Shown in pieces: positions 41,345 through 53,464 of a stretch of DNA of 64,000 nucleotides (position 1 is its first letter; each line of letters begins with the position of its first letter). A program made the position numbers and the translations under genes. The notes beneath the pieces are model-generated. The model made no database searches. It saw only the letters and a list, made by a program, of their open reading frames with translations, and had not been told where the DNA came from. The stretch is from Strongylocentrotus purpuratus (Eukaryota > Echinodermata > Echinoidea > Camarodonta > Strongylocentrotidae): the NCBI RefSeq assembly GCF_000002235.5, contig NW_022145599.1:3851677-3915676 (forward strand), read 5' to 3'.

Positions 41345-42599
41345 ATTAGGGGCACGTTTAATGATGAGAGGAAAAGGGGACACTTATCGAAGGGATAAGA
41401 CATTTATTAGAAAATAAAAAGGAGCACGTGTCAAAGTACAAAGGGTTATGATCAGAGGTGAAAATGGGCATTTGTCGACGGAAAAGAGGCAACCATCCGA
41501 TTTTGATAGGGGCATTTATGAAAAAGGGATAGGTTCCTTATATATATAAGAAAGATAAAGGGGCACGTATCATTGTTAACAAGGTTAATTACCAGAGGTG
41601 AAAAGGGGCACACACCTTATATGAAAGAGGCACTTATGAGAATGAAAAAGGGGCACTAATAATAAAGGGAAATGTGAATTTGTTGAAAGAAAAGGGGCAC
41701 CGATCAGATTTTGATAGGGGCATTTATTGGAGGTGAAAGGGGGCTTTTATGAAAAAGCGAAGAGGCACTTAATATATGAAGGAAAAAGAGCATTTATTAG
41801 GAAGGAAAAGGGGCACGTGTCAAATAAAAGGGGGTGCCATTAGAGATGAAAAGAGCACTTATCAGGAGGAAAGGGGGCACTTGTCGAAATAAAACGAGTA
41901 TCTTTCAGAATTGAATAGGGTCATTTACAAGACATGAAAAGGGGCACTAGTATGAGAATGAAAAGGACTATTTTCATAGGTGAAAAGGGGCATTTATGAG
42001 ATGGCGAAGGGCTCTTTGTTAAATGGTGGCACTTATCATAAGGAAAAGGGGCACTTATTAGAAAGGAAAGGGGGCGCATGTGAAAATATAAGGTGAGCTT
42101 ATCCGAGTTAAAAAGGGGTAGTTATTAAAAGGGAAAGAGGCACTTCTTACAAAGGAAAAGGGGCAATTGTCAAAGTAAAAGGGGCACCTCTAAGATTTGA
42201 ATAGGGCAGTTATCAGAGGTGAAGGGGGCGCTTAACAAAAGTGAAAAGGGGCGCTTCTCGTACCCGAAAAGGGGGACTTACTAGAGATTAAAAAGGGCAC
42301 TTATGAGAATGGAAAAAAGACACTTATTGCAAAGAAAACTGGGAATTTGTCAGGGAAAAAAGGTACATGTCAAAATAAAATGGGCACATATCAGAGGTGG
42401 AAAGGGGAGGGGGCACTTTTAAAAATTAATAGGGGTACATATCAAAGTAATAGGGGCACTGTTTATGTAAAAAGGGGCGCTTCTTAGAAAGTTAAAGGGG
42501 CACTTTTCCTATGGAAAAAGGGGCACTTTTGGGTTACTTGAGAAAGTGGGGGGAGGCACTGTGCCCCCCTCCCCCTGCCCCCCGGGTCCGCCGCCTCTG
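41345..42599. repeat. Degenerate AAAAGGGGCAC minisatellite, possible hAT-like right end
   Basis: More than 40 irregular units around AAAAGGGGCACTTAT, often with ATCAGAGGTG, fill about 1.2 kb. The right border CCGCCGCCTCTG (42588-42599) after C-runs resembles hAT-type ends that read CAGAGGCGG inward. CAGAGGTG words recur inside the units, so the left end is ambiguous and the element assignment is tentative. Confidence 0.6.
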
Positions 42600-43302
42600 G
42601 TTATAGGTGTTCGTACTACGTAGAGTTTACTGTGAACGTGATGAATAATATATGCCGACGTCACGCGATGATACGTTCAGTGATTGGACGCTACCATTTC
42701 GGTAGAGAATTCCAGTCGGGAACAAGGGTTAACATAAGAAATCCAAACCGTAAGTCAAAAGCTTTATGAAACAGGCCCCTGATTACTAAAGGCTACTTGG
42801 CTGGGCGCCACTCGCTCTGGCGTTCACTCGGATTTTCGCGATTAGTCTCTTTTTAGTCGCTCGGCGTCTATCAGCCATGAGGCCTTGTCTAAAGGCCGTG
42901 TTTAACCTGGTTTGGTATCAGAATAAAATGTGCTCAAAAACATAATTCGCAGTATTCACAAACACCACAGACAAAGGATACGGTGTAATGCATCCTTTCC
43001 CTTTGACAAAGGGTTGTGTGACAGACTTTATAACCATGATAAATTGCACCAAATTCATGTTCAACCAGGCTTGGTATCAGAAGAAAAAGATTTGCTCAAA
43101 AACATAATCTGTTTCTTTGACATCGTCATTCACGTGTATGCCTGCCTCCCTGATGACCAGCAGTAAGGCAAGTCCTTCTCATGACTGAGAATTGTGAATG
43201 CTTCAGAGCACCGATTGATTTTCGCACTACTTATCTGCGTGTTTTTTTTTAAATCACACAACGTCCCCGACGAAGTGGAACACCCCGGCCTTCTTTTGCA
43301 CC
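42600..43302. other. Non-coding region with a diverged duplicated segment
   Basis: Two related segments, around GGTTTGGTATCAGAATAAAA (42909) and GGCTTGGTATCAGAAGAAAA (43069), both followed by TGCTCAAAAACATAAT, show a diverged duplication about 160 bp apart. No gene was recognised before the candidate exon at 43303. Confidence 0.5.
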
Positions 43303-43323
43303 ATGGCGTCAGAGTCTAGATAT
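43303..43323 (+). CDS. Possible short first coding exon (MASESRY)
   Basis: ATG in the context GCACCATGGCG is followed by seven codons and then GTAAGT, a consensus donor at 43324. The upstream 60 bases are CpG-rich with CCTTCTTTTGC, recalling pyrimidine-rich starts of housekeeping genes. No downstream exon was recognised within the window, so the gene cannot be named and the call may be chance. Confidence 0.3.
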
Positions 43324-43760
43324 GTAAGTCAAGATCATATTTCGTATATATAATATTGGTCTTATAATTAGCACCTCGGATTTTGCGCAATTTTAATTTG
43401 TATGGGCCTATGACGAGGGTCGTGAGTCTTATTTTAGTCTGACAGTTTTATTTCGGTCATTTTTCGTAATATATCAAAGCAAGACGACTTGAAACGATCT
43501 TAATTTCAACTCATTTCGACTCGGTGGAAGGCTGTGGTTCGGAAGACCCGACCACTAACTGGATTAGGTATTCATCCACGTTGTACCACCCTTTAGATTC
43601 CCTCTTTCTAACAAATAGTAAAACCAAAAACTCGAAATCATTAATAATAGATATACTAAGTAGGCCTACAAAATAAAAGATATCAACTAAGCTTCATGCT
43701 CCCATAATTAAGGTTGTTTGGAAATTTGTTAGTGCATGCCTCTAATATAGGCTAGCTATA

Positions 43761-44505
43761 TAAGTCCACTCCAAAAAATAGTTTGATTTTAATAGATGCA
43801 GAAAAACAAGAGAAAGAGAGCAAACAAAATTTGAGTAAAATCGGATAACTATTTGGAAGTTATGACTTTGTTTTAAAGTATGAAAAGCTATAGAACTTGA
43901 AAATTTTTACACAAATTGCCAATTTGGTTATCAGTTTGTAACGTCATTGACTCACTCTTTATCGATTGCTTTAAATATTTGTATCCCATTCATTTCCCTT
44001 TTATCCCCCAAAACTTGTTTTCCTATGCCTTTGTCCAGATCATATGATTTGTATCATATTGCGTGAATGAAATTTCACAAAATATGTTATGAAATTTAAA
44101 GAATTGATATTATTTTCTGAATATTTTATAGTCACAATTATTGAATTTTACATTCATGATTCATGATTTCATGATTAAACAGGAAAAATAATTACTCTAT
44201 ATTAGTGCATCCACACAAGAATATAATACTATCAATATAACTTGGATTGATGGAGTAAGGAAATTTTAGGAGGAAAATTCCAAATTATTATTATAAGGAA
44301 AACAATAAGTGGATAGTGAGGCAATGACGTCATAGACTCATGAGTGAGTTGCTAATTTGTCTTCTGATCTTCAAAGTTTTTCATGTCAATAAAAACACAT
44401 AACTTTCTTATTAGTAATCCGATATTGCTCAAACTTTTTTTGATTGGTTTGTCTGATTTTTCTGCTTCTATTGAAATTAAGTTAATTTTGGAGTGAACTT
44501 GCCCT
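43761..44505. mobile_element. Long-TIR non-autonomous element
   Basis: The left 200 bases and right 190 bases are imperfect inverted repeats, sharing CACTCCAAAA, ATAGATGCAGAAAAA versus ATAGAAGCAGAAAAA, TTTGAG, ATCGGAT and AAGTTATG in order. The right terminus is AGTGAACTTGCCCT followed by TTAA. The left terminus looks eroded, so target duplication cannot be shown. No transposase. Confidence 0.6.
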
Positions 44506-44744
44506 TTAAAGGTCGGGCAAACTATTTCTCAAAACCACAAATTACTCGTATTAGAGGTCACGAGCTGGTTGAGAGGTAAATATTACCAAATTATGATTGT
44601 TATGATTTCTGTCAAGAATTTTGCTAAACTTGCTTAATTATATGAATTAAATGGAGAATTTAAGGTGGAAACAAACTTCGAACGAAAGGAATTGACCAAC
44701 ACTTATCGGTAGTCAGTTTTCTGCATGAGGAAGATAGTCTCATA

Positions 44745-45250
44745 TCATATTCCACAACGACCGCAATTTTTTTTAGATTTCTGACCTTGTGTCTGATTTT
44801 GACTTCGATATGGCCTTTGATTTTGTTGTTGACCTAGACTTTGCCTTGGATTTTGTCTTTGTTTACTGTGAAACAACTTTCTCTTACTCCCAAGAGCATC
44901 AACCGAGACCCCATCCGTTGAAATCAGCTCTTTTGCCTGAGCTCGAGTAGTTTCAGCAGAACGACACAACTGTAAAGTCTTATCTAGCGTCAAATCATCT
45001 TGCCTCAATAGACGTTCCCTGACCATGGAGTTCACAATTCCACAGATAATTCTATCACGAACGAGGCTATTCTTTAAGTCTCAAAATCACAAGACTTAGC
45101 TCTATTGCGCAATTCAGTTGCATACTAATCTGTTGTCTCATTTTCGTGTTGTGACCTTGTGAAAAATTTGTGTCTCTAAAATGTTACATTACGTTTTGGC
45201 ATGCAATAGTTCTCAAATTTCTTTAGCACTTTTTCTAATTTCAACCCATC
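44745..45250 (-). pseudogene. Ty3/gypsy gag remnant
   Basis: On the minus strand, broken frames read FENYCMPKRNVTF, ELRNRAKSCDFET and NSMVRERLLRQDDLTL, then LQLCRSAETTRAQ and a lysine/glutamine-rich tail ending KKNCGRCGI, the start of a CCHC knuckle. This is the capsid-to-nucleocapsid part of a gypsy gag. Stops near 45075-45180 and the lost knuckle end show decay. Confidence 0.8.
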
Positions 45251-45420
45251 TCCTGTGCATGCCTTGAACCATAATGCATGGCCCTTCAGATGAATTTTTC
45301 CTGTTGGGGACCGGGGGAAAAATGCAATGAATTACTGATAATTTATTGCATTTTCTTTGTTTTTGTGTAATTGTGGGGGCGGCGACCGGGCGACGTACCC
45401 TATCCCCCGCTGCATACAAT

Positions 45421-45745
45421 TATAGTTCAGTGGCTAAGCAATTGCCTCGGCACTGTGAGCCCCCAGGATCAAAACCGTGTAGATGTGCTATACTAGTGCC
45501 CTTTTATGAGGCATTAATCCTCATTACTGTCAGTTGTGACTTAAGGACGTAGGTCCCCTAGTTGATTAGCATAGTAGCATACACATTATTTAGCAGTAAC
45601 GCAAAATAAACACTCACAAATTATCATTCAATAAAATCTGAGAATGTATACTATTATTTAGATCTATTAGGAATAAATCATTGTCAAATTCATTCCATAA
45701 ATTGGGGTTTAAATAATTATTCCATCTTTATGACCAACAGTGTAT
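45421..45745 (+). mobile_element. tRNA-derived SINE, copy 2
   Basis: TAGTTCAGTGGCTAAGCAAT (A-box region) and CCCAGGATCAAAACCG (B-box region) about 35 bases later give a tRNA-like head, followed by a body matching 3-306 of the window. The tail ends near CTTTATGACCAACAGTGTA. Confidence 0.7.
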
Positions 45746-46136
45746 CTTCCTCAAATTGGAACGTATTGTAAATGTCAAGAGCTTCTTTCCCTATGCCAAC
45801 GCAGGAGAATGGATGTTTGTGCTTTTTCTTCTTTTTGTGAATAGAAATCCCATCCATGCCCAAGCTCCCTTTTGATACTACAATTTACCTACTAAACTGA
45901 TGTTAAAGCCACACTGTCCTACTTGTAACTACTTGCTCCCTCTATATAGACAAACAATGGCTTATCGGTGACCATTGGTCCCCATGATCCTCTTTATTTA
46001 ATGTTAATTGAGAGCTGAGTTGATGAGATAACCACCTGTCCAGTGACCTCGCAGGGCGGTTTTTTTCCTCCTTAAACTAGTACAGATAAGCTTTAACAAC
46101 CCTTCGGACTACACTAATTACCATCAAAGTATAAGT
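45746..46136. other. Non-coding stretch, nothing recognised
   Basis: Mixed sequence between the SINE and a duplicated repeat. No coding frame or repeat partner was found. Confidence 0.4.
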
Positions 46137-47165
46137 GAAGTGTAAAAAAAGGTATATTGCTTGGTTTTATCAGGGAGGTGGTTTTATACTATAGTTTTGC
46201 TAAGGAAAGTAATTTTTTAATACAACAAAACTTCAAAAACCTGTGAAGGGGTAGTCAGTGCCGTCACCTTCGCCCCTCTCGCTCACTTTGCTCCCTCGAC
46301 CCTCGCACTAGCGTACTGATGGCGGCTTGGGGAGCAGTTGCCCCCATAAAATCCCCCCTTGGGCTGGCCAAGGTGCTTTCTACCCCCCCCCCCCCCGAAA
46401 TATTGGTTGGCACTTTTTTTCAAATTGAAAACAAATGTTAGTGCTCCCTACCCCCCACTAAGCGAAATATTGGTCGGCGCGATTCCCCCCCCCCCCCCCC
46501 CCCCGTCCACGCCATAGAAAAGAAGCTAGATCCGCCCGTTAAAATTCGTCATCCTTTGTTATTAGACGACGAAATTCTCATAACCATCTTTGGTACAAGC
46601 TCGCTGATTGGCAGTTTATTCACTTGGGGCGTCATTGAGAACGCCCGTAGATTTGGCCAAAACCCGTTCTGGATTTCAGTACCTCAGCGATCACCCTGCT
46701 GTTACTATAGTAGCTTCTCGATTTTGCACACGAACCGCAGATTCTCTGTCCGCAATGAGCTTGCGAAATAACCTAATGTTTGTCGAACTGGCAACAACTA
46801 ATGTATGCAGTTTGGATTCTGTCTATTGAAATAATATTATCCTTATCAGGTGAAAGAAATATTTTGTATCGAGGCACTTCACAAAGACGTATGCATTAAA
46901 TTTGGTTACATTACGAAAATTGCCAATGGCATCGCAAATGCAATACCTCCGTAGAGATACGTACGCATTCACCGAAAAGTGAAACCACGTATTGTATCAA
47001 GGGCGGTCTGTGTGCGACGGCCGTAAACCTGAGTGCTCTGCGTCCGTGAAGGTCTGTATGTTGCTGAGCGAAAACTCGCTATTGTTCAATACGCCACTGG
47101 TCCGTCGCATTTCGGCCCCCCCCCCCCCATGAAAAGAAATCGTCGCCCTGGATGTAGAGCATACA
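46137..47165. repeat. Parent repeat copy 1, split by a hAT-like element
   Basis: 46137-46305 and 47100-47165 together match 52665-52841 plus 53352-53430: shared CAAAACTTCAAAAACCTGTG, GTCACCT-CGCCCCT, CGCATTTCG and CATGAAAAGAAATCG in the same order. The two copies are each interrupted by a different insertion. Confidence 0.75.
46306..47099. mobile_element. hAT-like non-autonomous element, 794 bp
   Basis: The ends are CACTAGCGTACTGATGG on the left and AATACGCCACTG on the right. The flanks GACCCTCG (46298-46305) and GTCCGTCG (47100-47107) are an imperfect 8-bp duplication, and the other repeat copy shows the uninterrupted GTCCCTCG at this point (near 53380), giving a paralogous empty site. Poly-C runs lie in the left part. 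No transposase was seen. Confidence 0.75.
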
Positions 47166-47868
47166 ATTCAGATGTATTTTGAAACAAGTTAAACGCAAAA
47201 TAAAAGTGAATGAAACAGCGATAACACTAAAAGAACAAGAACAACAACTTACATAACTTGAGGCCAACGTCATTCACTATATGAATACGATTGGTCTGAA
47301 ATTGTTTTTGTTATTGTCTTACGTCTGTTCTCGAACTGATTTCTGACTTTTTGTAACGTTTAGGATCCCACAGAGAGTGAAAACTGCTTCGCATTTTTGG
47401 TCAGCTAAATGTGTATTCATCGTTTGACGCCCCAATTCACTTCCAAATTTCCAACGTCAAATTACACAGTAGTAATCTTTCTACAAACCAAATATTTACA
47501 CCAATTGGGTTGCATAATATGTTGGCACCAAGTTTAGTGGATATCTGAATATGCATTATTCCCGGCGTCACAGACGTGCGTCATGCAATCAAAACTTTGA
47601 CCCGGGCCAACAAGTTATGAAATTTGGAAAGTTTAGTCGGCTTATTGATACCGTAGTGTGATGATTGTTATTTTCTTGTCTTTCCTCACTTAAAATGCAG
47701 ATTATGTGCAACCCCCCCCCCCCCCCAGTTCAAATACCTAGATCAGTTTTGGAAACGCCCCCTCTCAACAAATGAAATGGAAGCTCTTATTACCAATCAT
47801 GTGAAAGAATATGTTTTGACTAATACGTGATGATACACATTTTGCCGGGAAACCGCCTACTAATAATT
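47166..47868. other. Non-coding stretch, nothing recognised
   Basis: AT-rich sequence with a C-run near 47711. No gene or element border was found before the foldback element. Confidence 0.4.
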
Positions 47869-47878
47869 GGTAAATAAT

Positions 47879-49931
47879 GGTTCTAGGACAATTACCCCCT
47901 GGGCAATCACCCCCCGGAAAGTTACCCCCCGGAAAACTACCCCCCAAGGACAATTACCCCCCGGAGAATTACCCCCCGGAGAATTACCCCCCCCCCCCGG
48001 AGGACGATAACCCCCTAAGGACAATTACCCCCCGGAAAATTACCCCCCGGAGAATTACCCCCCGAGGACAATTACCCCCCTAGGACAATTACCCCCCGGA
48101 AAACTACCCCCCGGAAAATTACCCCCCGAGGACAACTACCCCCGAGGACAATAACCCCCCGAGGACAACTACCCCCGAGGACAATTACCCCCCAAGGACA
48201 ATTACCCCCCGGAAAACTACCCCTTGAGGAATTACCCCACGAGGACAATTACCCGCCCCGAGGAAAATCCCCCCCCCCCCCCCTGGGGACAATCAGGATT
48301 CAATAGCAAAATACGATCTGACACGTTGAGAGATGCTGTGAAGGCTACGAGCCCATAAAATCCCGTGCATGAACCCACATTTGTTCAAATACTTGCGCGT
48401 GATCTTCCTCATTACTACACATTTTTCTTTAACTATAATGTATGCAACAACACTGTGGTTGCTGTTTTCTACGAAGGATTTCTCTTGTGCAGCGTTATTT
48501 CAACTTTTTGTTCGACACGATGCCCTCTTAAGAAATGATAAGTTTCGCCCAATCTTAAATTCTTCACAAACTATTTATTTTGCATCACTCTGGCACTCGT
48601 CAAGTGCTATGTACACACGTATGGGTACATTTGTTTCTTGATTTAGTGAACGAGCAAGAAAAACAAGGACAAGACATTTTCAAAATGGTAAAACATAATG
48701 TTGTAATCAACACACTAGCACAGATTTAAGGTATGCGGACGCCTCACCGCCGAATGTACACGAATATAAAGTGAAATATTCGGTCATGGCCTTGATACAC
48801 GAATATGAGGATATTCGGGCCTCTCGTTGCCTTGATTCATCATGTTTATAATTGTGATGAGTGTGGTAACAATGTAATGTCGAAAAGAAAAAAAAGATAT
48901 ATATTCGCAAAATATTGTCAGCGAGCGAGGAAGAAAGACATTTTATTATTTGTTTACATTTTATTTTCTCATGAAAATAAATACTCTACCCGTTTCTGAT
49001 ATTTGTTTTTCACAAAATCAACGTTTGCCAAAAAAAATTGTCATGTAACTAACATTCTCTTGCGGCACCCCAGTTGAAAAAACGCTGCTCTGGAATTACA
49101 AAATCATTGAGATGAATGTACCCAAGTGCGGATACTTACACCGTACATACCATATATTTAACTTGAAGGCAATTTTTATTTCAAAATAAATTACAGTACA
49201 AGAAAACATATTTTAGTTCACCATGACAACAGAAATATATATATATATATTACATTACATTTATAAACATGAAGAAAACCTTAATTTTGGAATAGATCAT
49301 GGATGAGGGCCCATTATACATACAAAGACAAATATATGATCAGCTGATTAGAAAAGTTACAGAGATTTGGCAGATGGGTACGAGGGCTTTGAATGTGAGC
49401 TACGAATATAAATATCTATTCCGTCATAAATAACTAAGAAAATGAAAGTTCATGACATTTTCTCTAAATAGCAATTTGAAGAGGAGCTCGCATTATACGT
49501 CACAGTGTTACAAATTCCCTGGGTTTGATTGTCCTCGGGCCGCGGTAATGGTGTTTCGAGGGGGGGGGGGTAATTGTCCTCGGGGGTAGTTGTCCTCGGG
49601 TGGTAATTGTCCTCGGGGGTAGTTGTCCTCGGGGGTAATTGTCCTTGGGGGGTAATTGTTCTCGGGGGGTAATTGTCCTCGGGGGTAGTTGTCCTCGGGA
49701 GTAAATCTCCGGGGGGTAATTTTCCGGGGGTAATTGTCCTTGGGGGGTAATTGTCCTCGGGGGGTAATTTTCCGGGGGGGATTTTCCGGGGGTAATTGTC
49801 CTTGGGGGGTAATTGTCCTCGGGGGGTAATTCTCCGGGGGTAAATTTCCAGGGGGTAATTGTCCTTGGGGGGTAGTTTTCCGGGGGGTAATTTTCCGGGG
49901 GTGATTGCCCAGGGGGTAATTGTCCTGATAC
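47879..49931. mobile_element. Foldback element with tandem-array terminal inverted repeats
   Basis: Two arrays of CCCCCCGAGGACAATTA-type units face each other: 47884-48290 and, inverted, 49555-49926. The outermost 50 bases match almost exactly as inverted repeats (AGGACAATTACCCCCTGGG, then GCAATCACCCCC). GGTAAATAAT occurs directly at both outer borders (47869-47878 and 49932-49941), a perfect 10-bp target-site duplication. Foldback and Mutator-like elements make 9-10-bp duplications. The 1.2-kb centre has no recognised gene. Confidence 0.85.
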
Positions 49932-50219
49932 GGTAAATAATCATATCGATCCGGCCTAAATAGATTACGCGAATGCACTTCAACATTGAACATTTGGGCA
50001 TATATTTCTGCTTTTTTGCGAATTTAGGCCGAAGTTTCCCAGATTTATTTAGGGGAATGGAAGGTTGATATTGTTAAGTTATTCGCCAATAACATCACTC
50101 AGTCTGATTTGATCCAAGATATATCTCATAAATGAATCAATGTTAAAGCTATATATTCTCAAACAAACTTCCACCGCGATTAAAGGGAATTGGAAACATC
50201 GTTCAGATGAGAGCAAATG

Positions 50220-50672
50220 GTGACTTCAATGACTAAATGTATAATTAAAGATAATCTGAAAAAATTGAGTAAAAACAGACCATTATTAATATTACAAAAT
50301 TGGGAAAATGATCTGATCGATTTCTTAATTCTCCCAACTCTATTATTACAATTTAATTACATTTTAGGTGAATAAACAAAATGTTACAAAGCAATGCATT
50401 GACTCCATATACCATTCCAGACATTTAGATGTTTAAAGATTTTTAAAGGCCTGCTATATGTCTTATTTTCATGGAAAAACGGTTGGAAAAATTCAAAAAT
50501 GGTTGGGAGAATTTACTATCAGAGGGTGTCCCCCAGTGGATTATTTCAGGTTTTTTGTGCATGTCAGAGAGTTATTGTAGTAGAAGGAATATGATTAGTA
50601 AAACTTCATACAAAAATTACGCAGTTTTTTCATCAACCTTCATAAATGTTACCGAGTCACTTTGAGCCAGAT
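50220..50672 (-). repeat. Dispersed repeat, copy 2
   Basis: Inverted match to 443-965 over about 450 bases, ending with CATCAACCTTCATAAATGTT and GAGTCACT. It lacks the extra palindrome arm of copy 1. No coding content was recognised. Confidence 0.7.
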
Positions 50673-50877
50673 TGATATTGTTAAGTTGTTCGATAACATC
50701 AGTCAGTTTGATTTGAATGGGGATATACAGGGCGTATCATAATAAAGGATATTGAAGTTTAATGACGATTTATATGAAAACTACTGATTTCATAATCAAG
50801 CATTTTGTGTCTGTTGTAAAGGACAGAATGTCCTCTTTTTAATGACACCCCGATCATACTACTACTGTCACAGTTGA

Positions 50878-51086
50878 CTGAATAACAAAGCATTGCTGTC
50901 CACCATGTGAAAGGTGCACTGTGACAAGTTAGCATTCACAGATAAATTCTAAAGATTAGTGCTTGTGTCAGCCCAGACATATTGAAATGCTGAACAATGA
51001 GTGGATTATGTGTCTAAGAAGGAAATGTTATCAAACTTGGCACAGTGCACCTTTCACATGGTGGACAGCAATGCTTTGTTATTCAG
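50878..51086. repeat. Long hairpin with 53-bp arms
   Basis: 50878-50930 and 51034-51086 are reverse complements with a single mismatch near GTGACAAG/CTTGGCAC, separated by 103 bases. The arms contain GCATTGCTGTCCACC and GTGCACCTTTCACATGG. Transcription would give a long double-stranded stem. No target duplication was identified. Confidence 0.85.
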
Positions 51087-51774
51087 GTCTGGAAACAATT
51101 ATTTGCCCATTGTTGTATATTGTATTTCTTCACTAACAATGAATTCACATTGTAATCAAGTTTCAAGTTCCCAGGTTTATTTAGGAGAATAGAAGATTGA
51201 TATTGTTAAGTTGTTTGATTTGATTGGAGATATTTTGTCATTAAAAACAGTGTAAAGGCTATATAGTCTCAAACAAATTAACCTACACCATTAAACTTCA
51301 AGCTCACTCACACATGATATATTTCGCACTTAAATCTTTGGTCTGGAAACAATTATTTGCCCATTGTTGTATATTATCTTTTTTCACTGACAATGAATTC
51401 ACATTGTAATCAAGTTTTTTTTAAGTTTCCCAGGTTCATTTAGGAGAATAGAAGATTGATATTGTTAAGTTGTTCGATAACATCACTCATTTTGATTTGA
51501 TTGGAGATATTTTGTCATTAAAACAGTGTAAAGGCTATATAGTCTCAAACAAATTAACCTACACCATTAAACTTCAAGCTCACTCACACATGATATATTG
51601 CAACACTTTCAAGGCTACTTATTATTTCAAGTTCATGTATATACAAACGTCAACAGTTTCAATGTATAAGTTCTTCTTACTTGAATCATTGGTCTGGAAA
51701 CAATTCTTTGCCCATTGTTGTATATTGTACTACATTTTCACTGACAATGAATTCACATTGTAATGCAGTTTTCA

Positions 51775-52660
51775 GGAAAACCATAATTATTTTTAATGTT
51801 ATATTTTGATAATTGATACTAAAGCAAGTCGTTGCGCTTATCGATAGGATAATGTGAAGTACGTGTAAAATAATGAAATCATTACGTGCTATTTTTAACC
51901 GGACTAGACATTTATAAAAATATAAAACATGAATACACTATTGACAGCAAGCAAGTTTTTCAACAAAGAATCAGAAATTGAACAACATTGCACATTTTAG
52001 TAAGGACAGATTAGAAGATGCTTTCAAGTATGCTACACTCTTAGTTGAACATTAACAGTTGTCTTCTAAAGTCTTCCATATAAATATAAATTTAAAGGAG
52101 GTCAATAATCATTATGAAAACACCACTTTCGTAAGGTTGACATATCAATATATATTCTGCACACATGTAACAATGTGAAAATATTTATTCTTTGGGGGGA
52201 CGGGGGGGGGGGGAATCCAGAAAGGGACTGATATGTGAAAATTTGGGTACTGGCCCATGGATTGTGGGGCGGGGTACACGTCCTCCCTCAGTTTACTTAG
52301 GGGGGATCGTCCCCCCCCCCCCCCCGGATAATTTGAAAAAGTGCACACCAACAAATGTATAACAACTACTGACTAAAGACTACAACACACTTTTAGGCTC
52401 TGGAGGGGCCCAAGAGTACAGCGTTTAGACTAATAAAAATGCAAAAATCTTCTCACTCGGTCGCTACGCTCCTTTGCATAATATCCCTCAAAATATACAA
52501 GTAAATATTGTATTGTTGGTATCGCGTAAGCACAGTTTACACTGCATGTTTACAAGATTAAGAGTTATAGAAGTAGATCAGTGATCCAAAAATTAATATT
52601 CAGCTTGCTCTTTTAAGAAGTCCCTTCCTGCCTACTGACTGCACACTAGATACCGGCAAA
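51775..52660. other. Non-coding stretch with a G/C-run hairpin
   Basis: A small segment (52193-52325) has GGGGGGACGGGG and CGTCCCCCCC at its ends in inverted orientation and may be a tiny MITE. The rest shows no gene or repeat partner. Confidence 0.4.
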
Positions 52661-52664
52661 GTAA

Positions 52665-53430
52665 AAGTAAAGTGTAAAAACAGTATATTGCTTGTTTTTA
52701 TGCTGTAGTTTTGCTAAAGAATGTAATTTTATAATACAACAAAACTTCAAAAACCTGTGAGGGGGTAGCGTGTAGCTCTATAATCAGAACTTATCACATA
52801 GCTTCATGGGAGGTAGTCACTTCCGTCACCTCCGCCCCTTTCACTGGCGTACTGATGTGGTGGCAGTAATCCCCCCCCCCCCCATAAAATTTAAACATGG
52901 TTTATTTCTAATTTGATACCAGTGGTTTACAAATGTTGCTAAAATGCTTCTTTTTTTTCTTCAATCAGCTCCCGGGGCTCTACCGCCCCCCCCGGACCCA
53001 ACCAAAGGCCCTAAGACGGCCCCTAGATGCTCATCAATCGGATCGTATTTTTTTGCCTAAAACCCCTGAACTTGGGGGAGCGCTGCCCCCTAGACCTCAC
53101 TCCAATTAGTGACCTGCCAGTGTCACAAATAAGGTACCAAAAAATGCTCATCTAACCGAAATTAAATGCTTAAAACCCAAGAGCGTCATGGGGCTCCACC
53201 CCCTGATTCCCGCCGGTGCTTTGCCCCTGGACCCCACGCCAATTTACGCTCCAATTGCTTCGCTCGCTTTGCACTCCCTGATCGGAAATACTTTAGCTCC
53301 CCACATCTCCCCCCCCCCCCCTCCCCAACGTTTTTGCTCATTACGCCACTGGCCCCTCTTGCTAATATGTTTCCTCGTCCCTCGCATTTCGTCCCCCGGT
53401 CATGAAAAGAAATCGCTGCCCCTGATTGTA
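52665..53430. repeat. Parent repeat copy 2, split by a hAT-like element
   Basis: 52665-52841 and 53352-53430 match copy 1 at 46137-46305 and 47100-47165. Copy 1 is uninterrupted (CGCCCCTCTCGCTCAC, near 46271) exactly where this copy is split. Confidence 0.75.
52842..53351. mobile_element. hAT-like non-autonomous element, 510 bp
   Basis: The left end CACTGGCGTACTGAT and inverted right end CAGTGGCGTAATGAG agree at 12 of 15 bases. The flanks GCCCCTTT and GCCCCTCT match at seven of eight, and the paralogous repeat copy has a single GCCCCTCT. The interior is rich in C-runs and phrases such as CCCCTGGACCCC; no transposase. Confidence 0.8.
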
Positions 53431-53464
53431 GGTGTTTGAAGCCCTATTTAAGTTGAGAGCCAGC

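Larger units (their letters stand above)
50030..51770. repeat. Tandem and dispersed copies of a 250-300-bp unit
   Basis: Segments around GATTGATATTGTTAAGTTGT recur near 50072, 50670, 51197 and 51454. The best pair (51170-51425 and 51428-51770) also shares CTATATAGTCTCAAACAAAT, CACACATGATATATT and GCCCATTGTTGTATATT. The second dispersed repeat (50220-50672) interrupts the series. Confidence 0.75.

Noticed and set aside
49450..50001. Pro/Asn/Tyr-rich repetitive protein on the minus strand
   Set aside because: It is the arm array of the foldback element; the opposed arm gives the same peptide on the plus strand.
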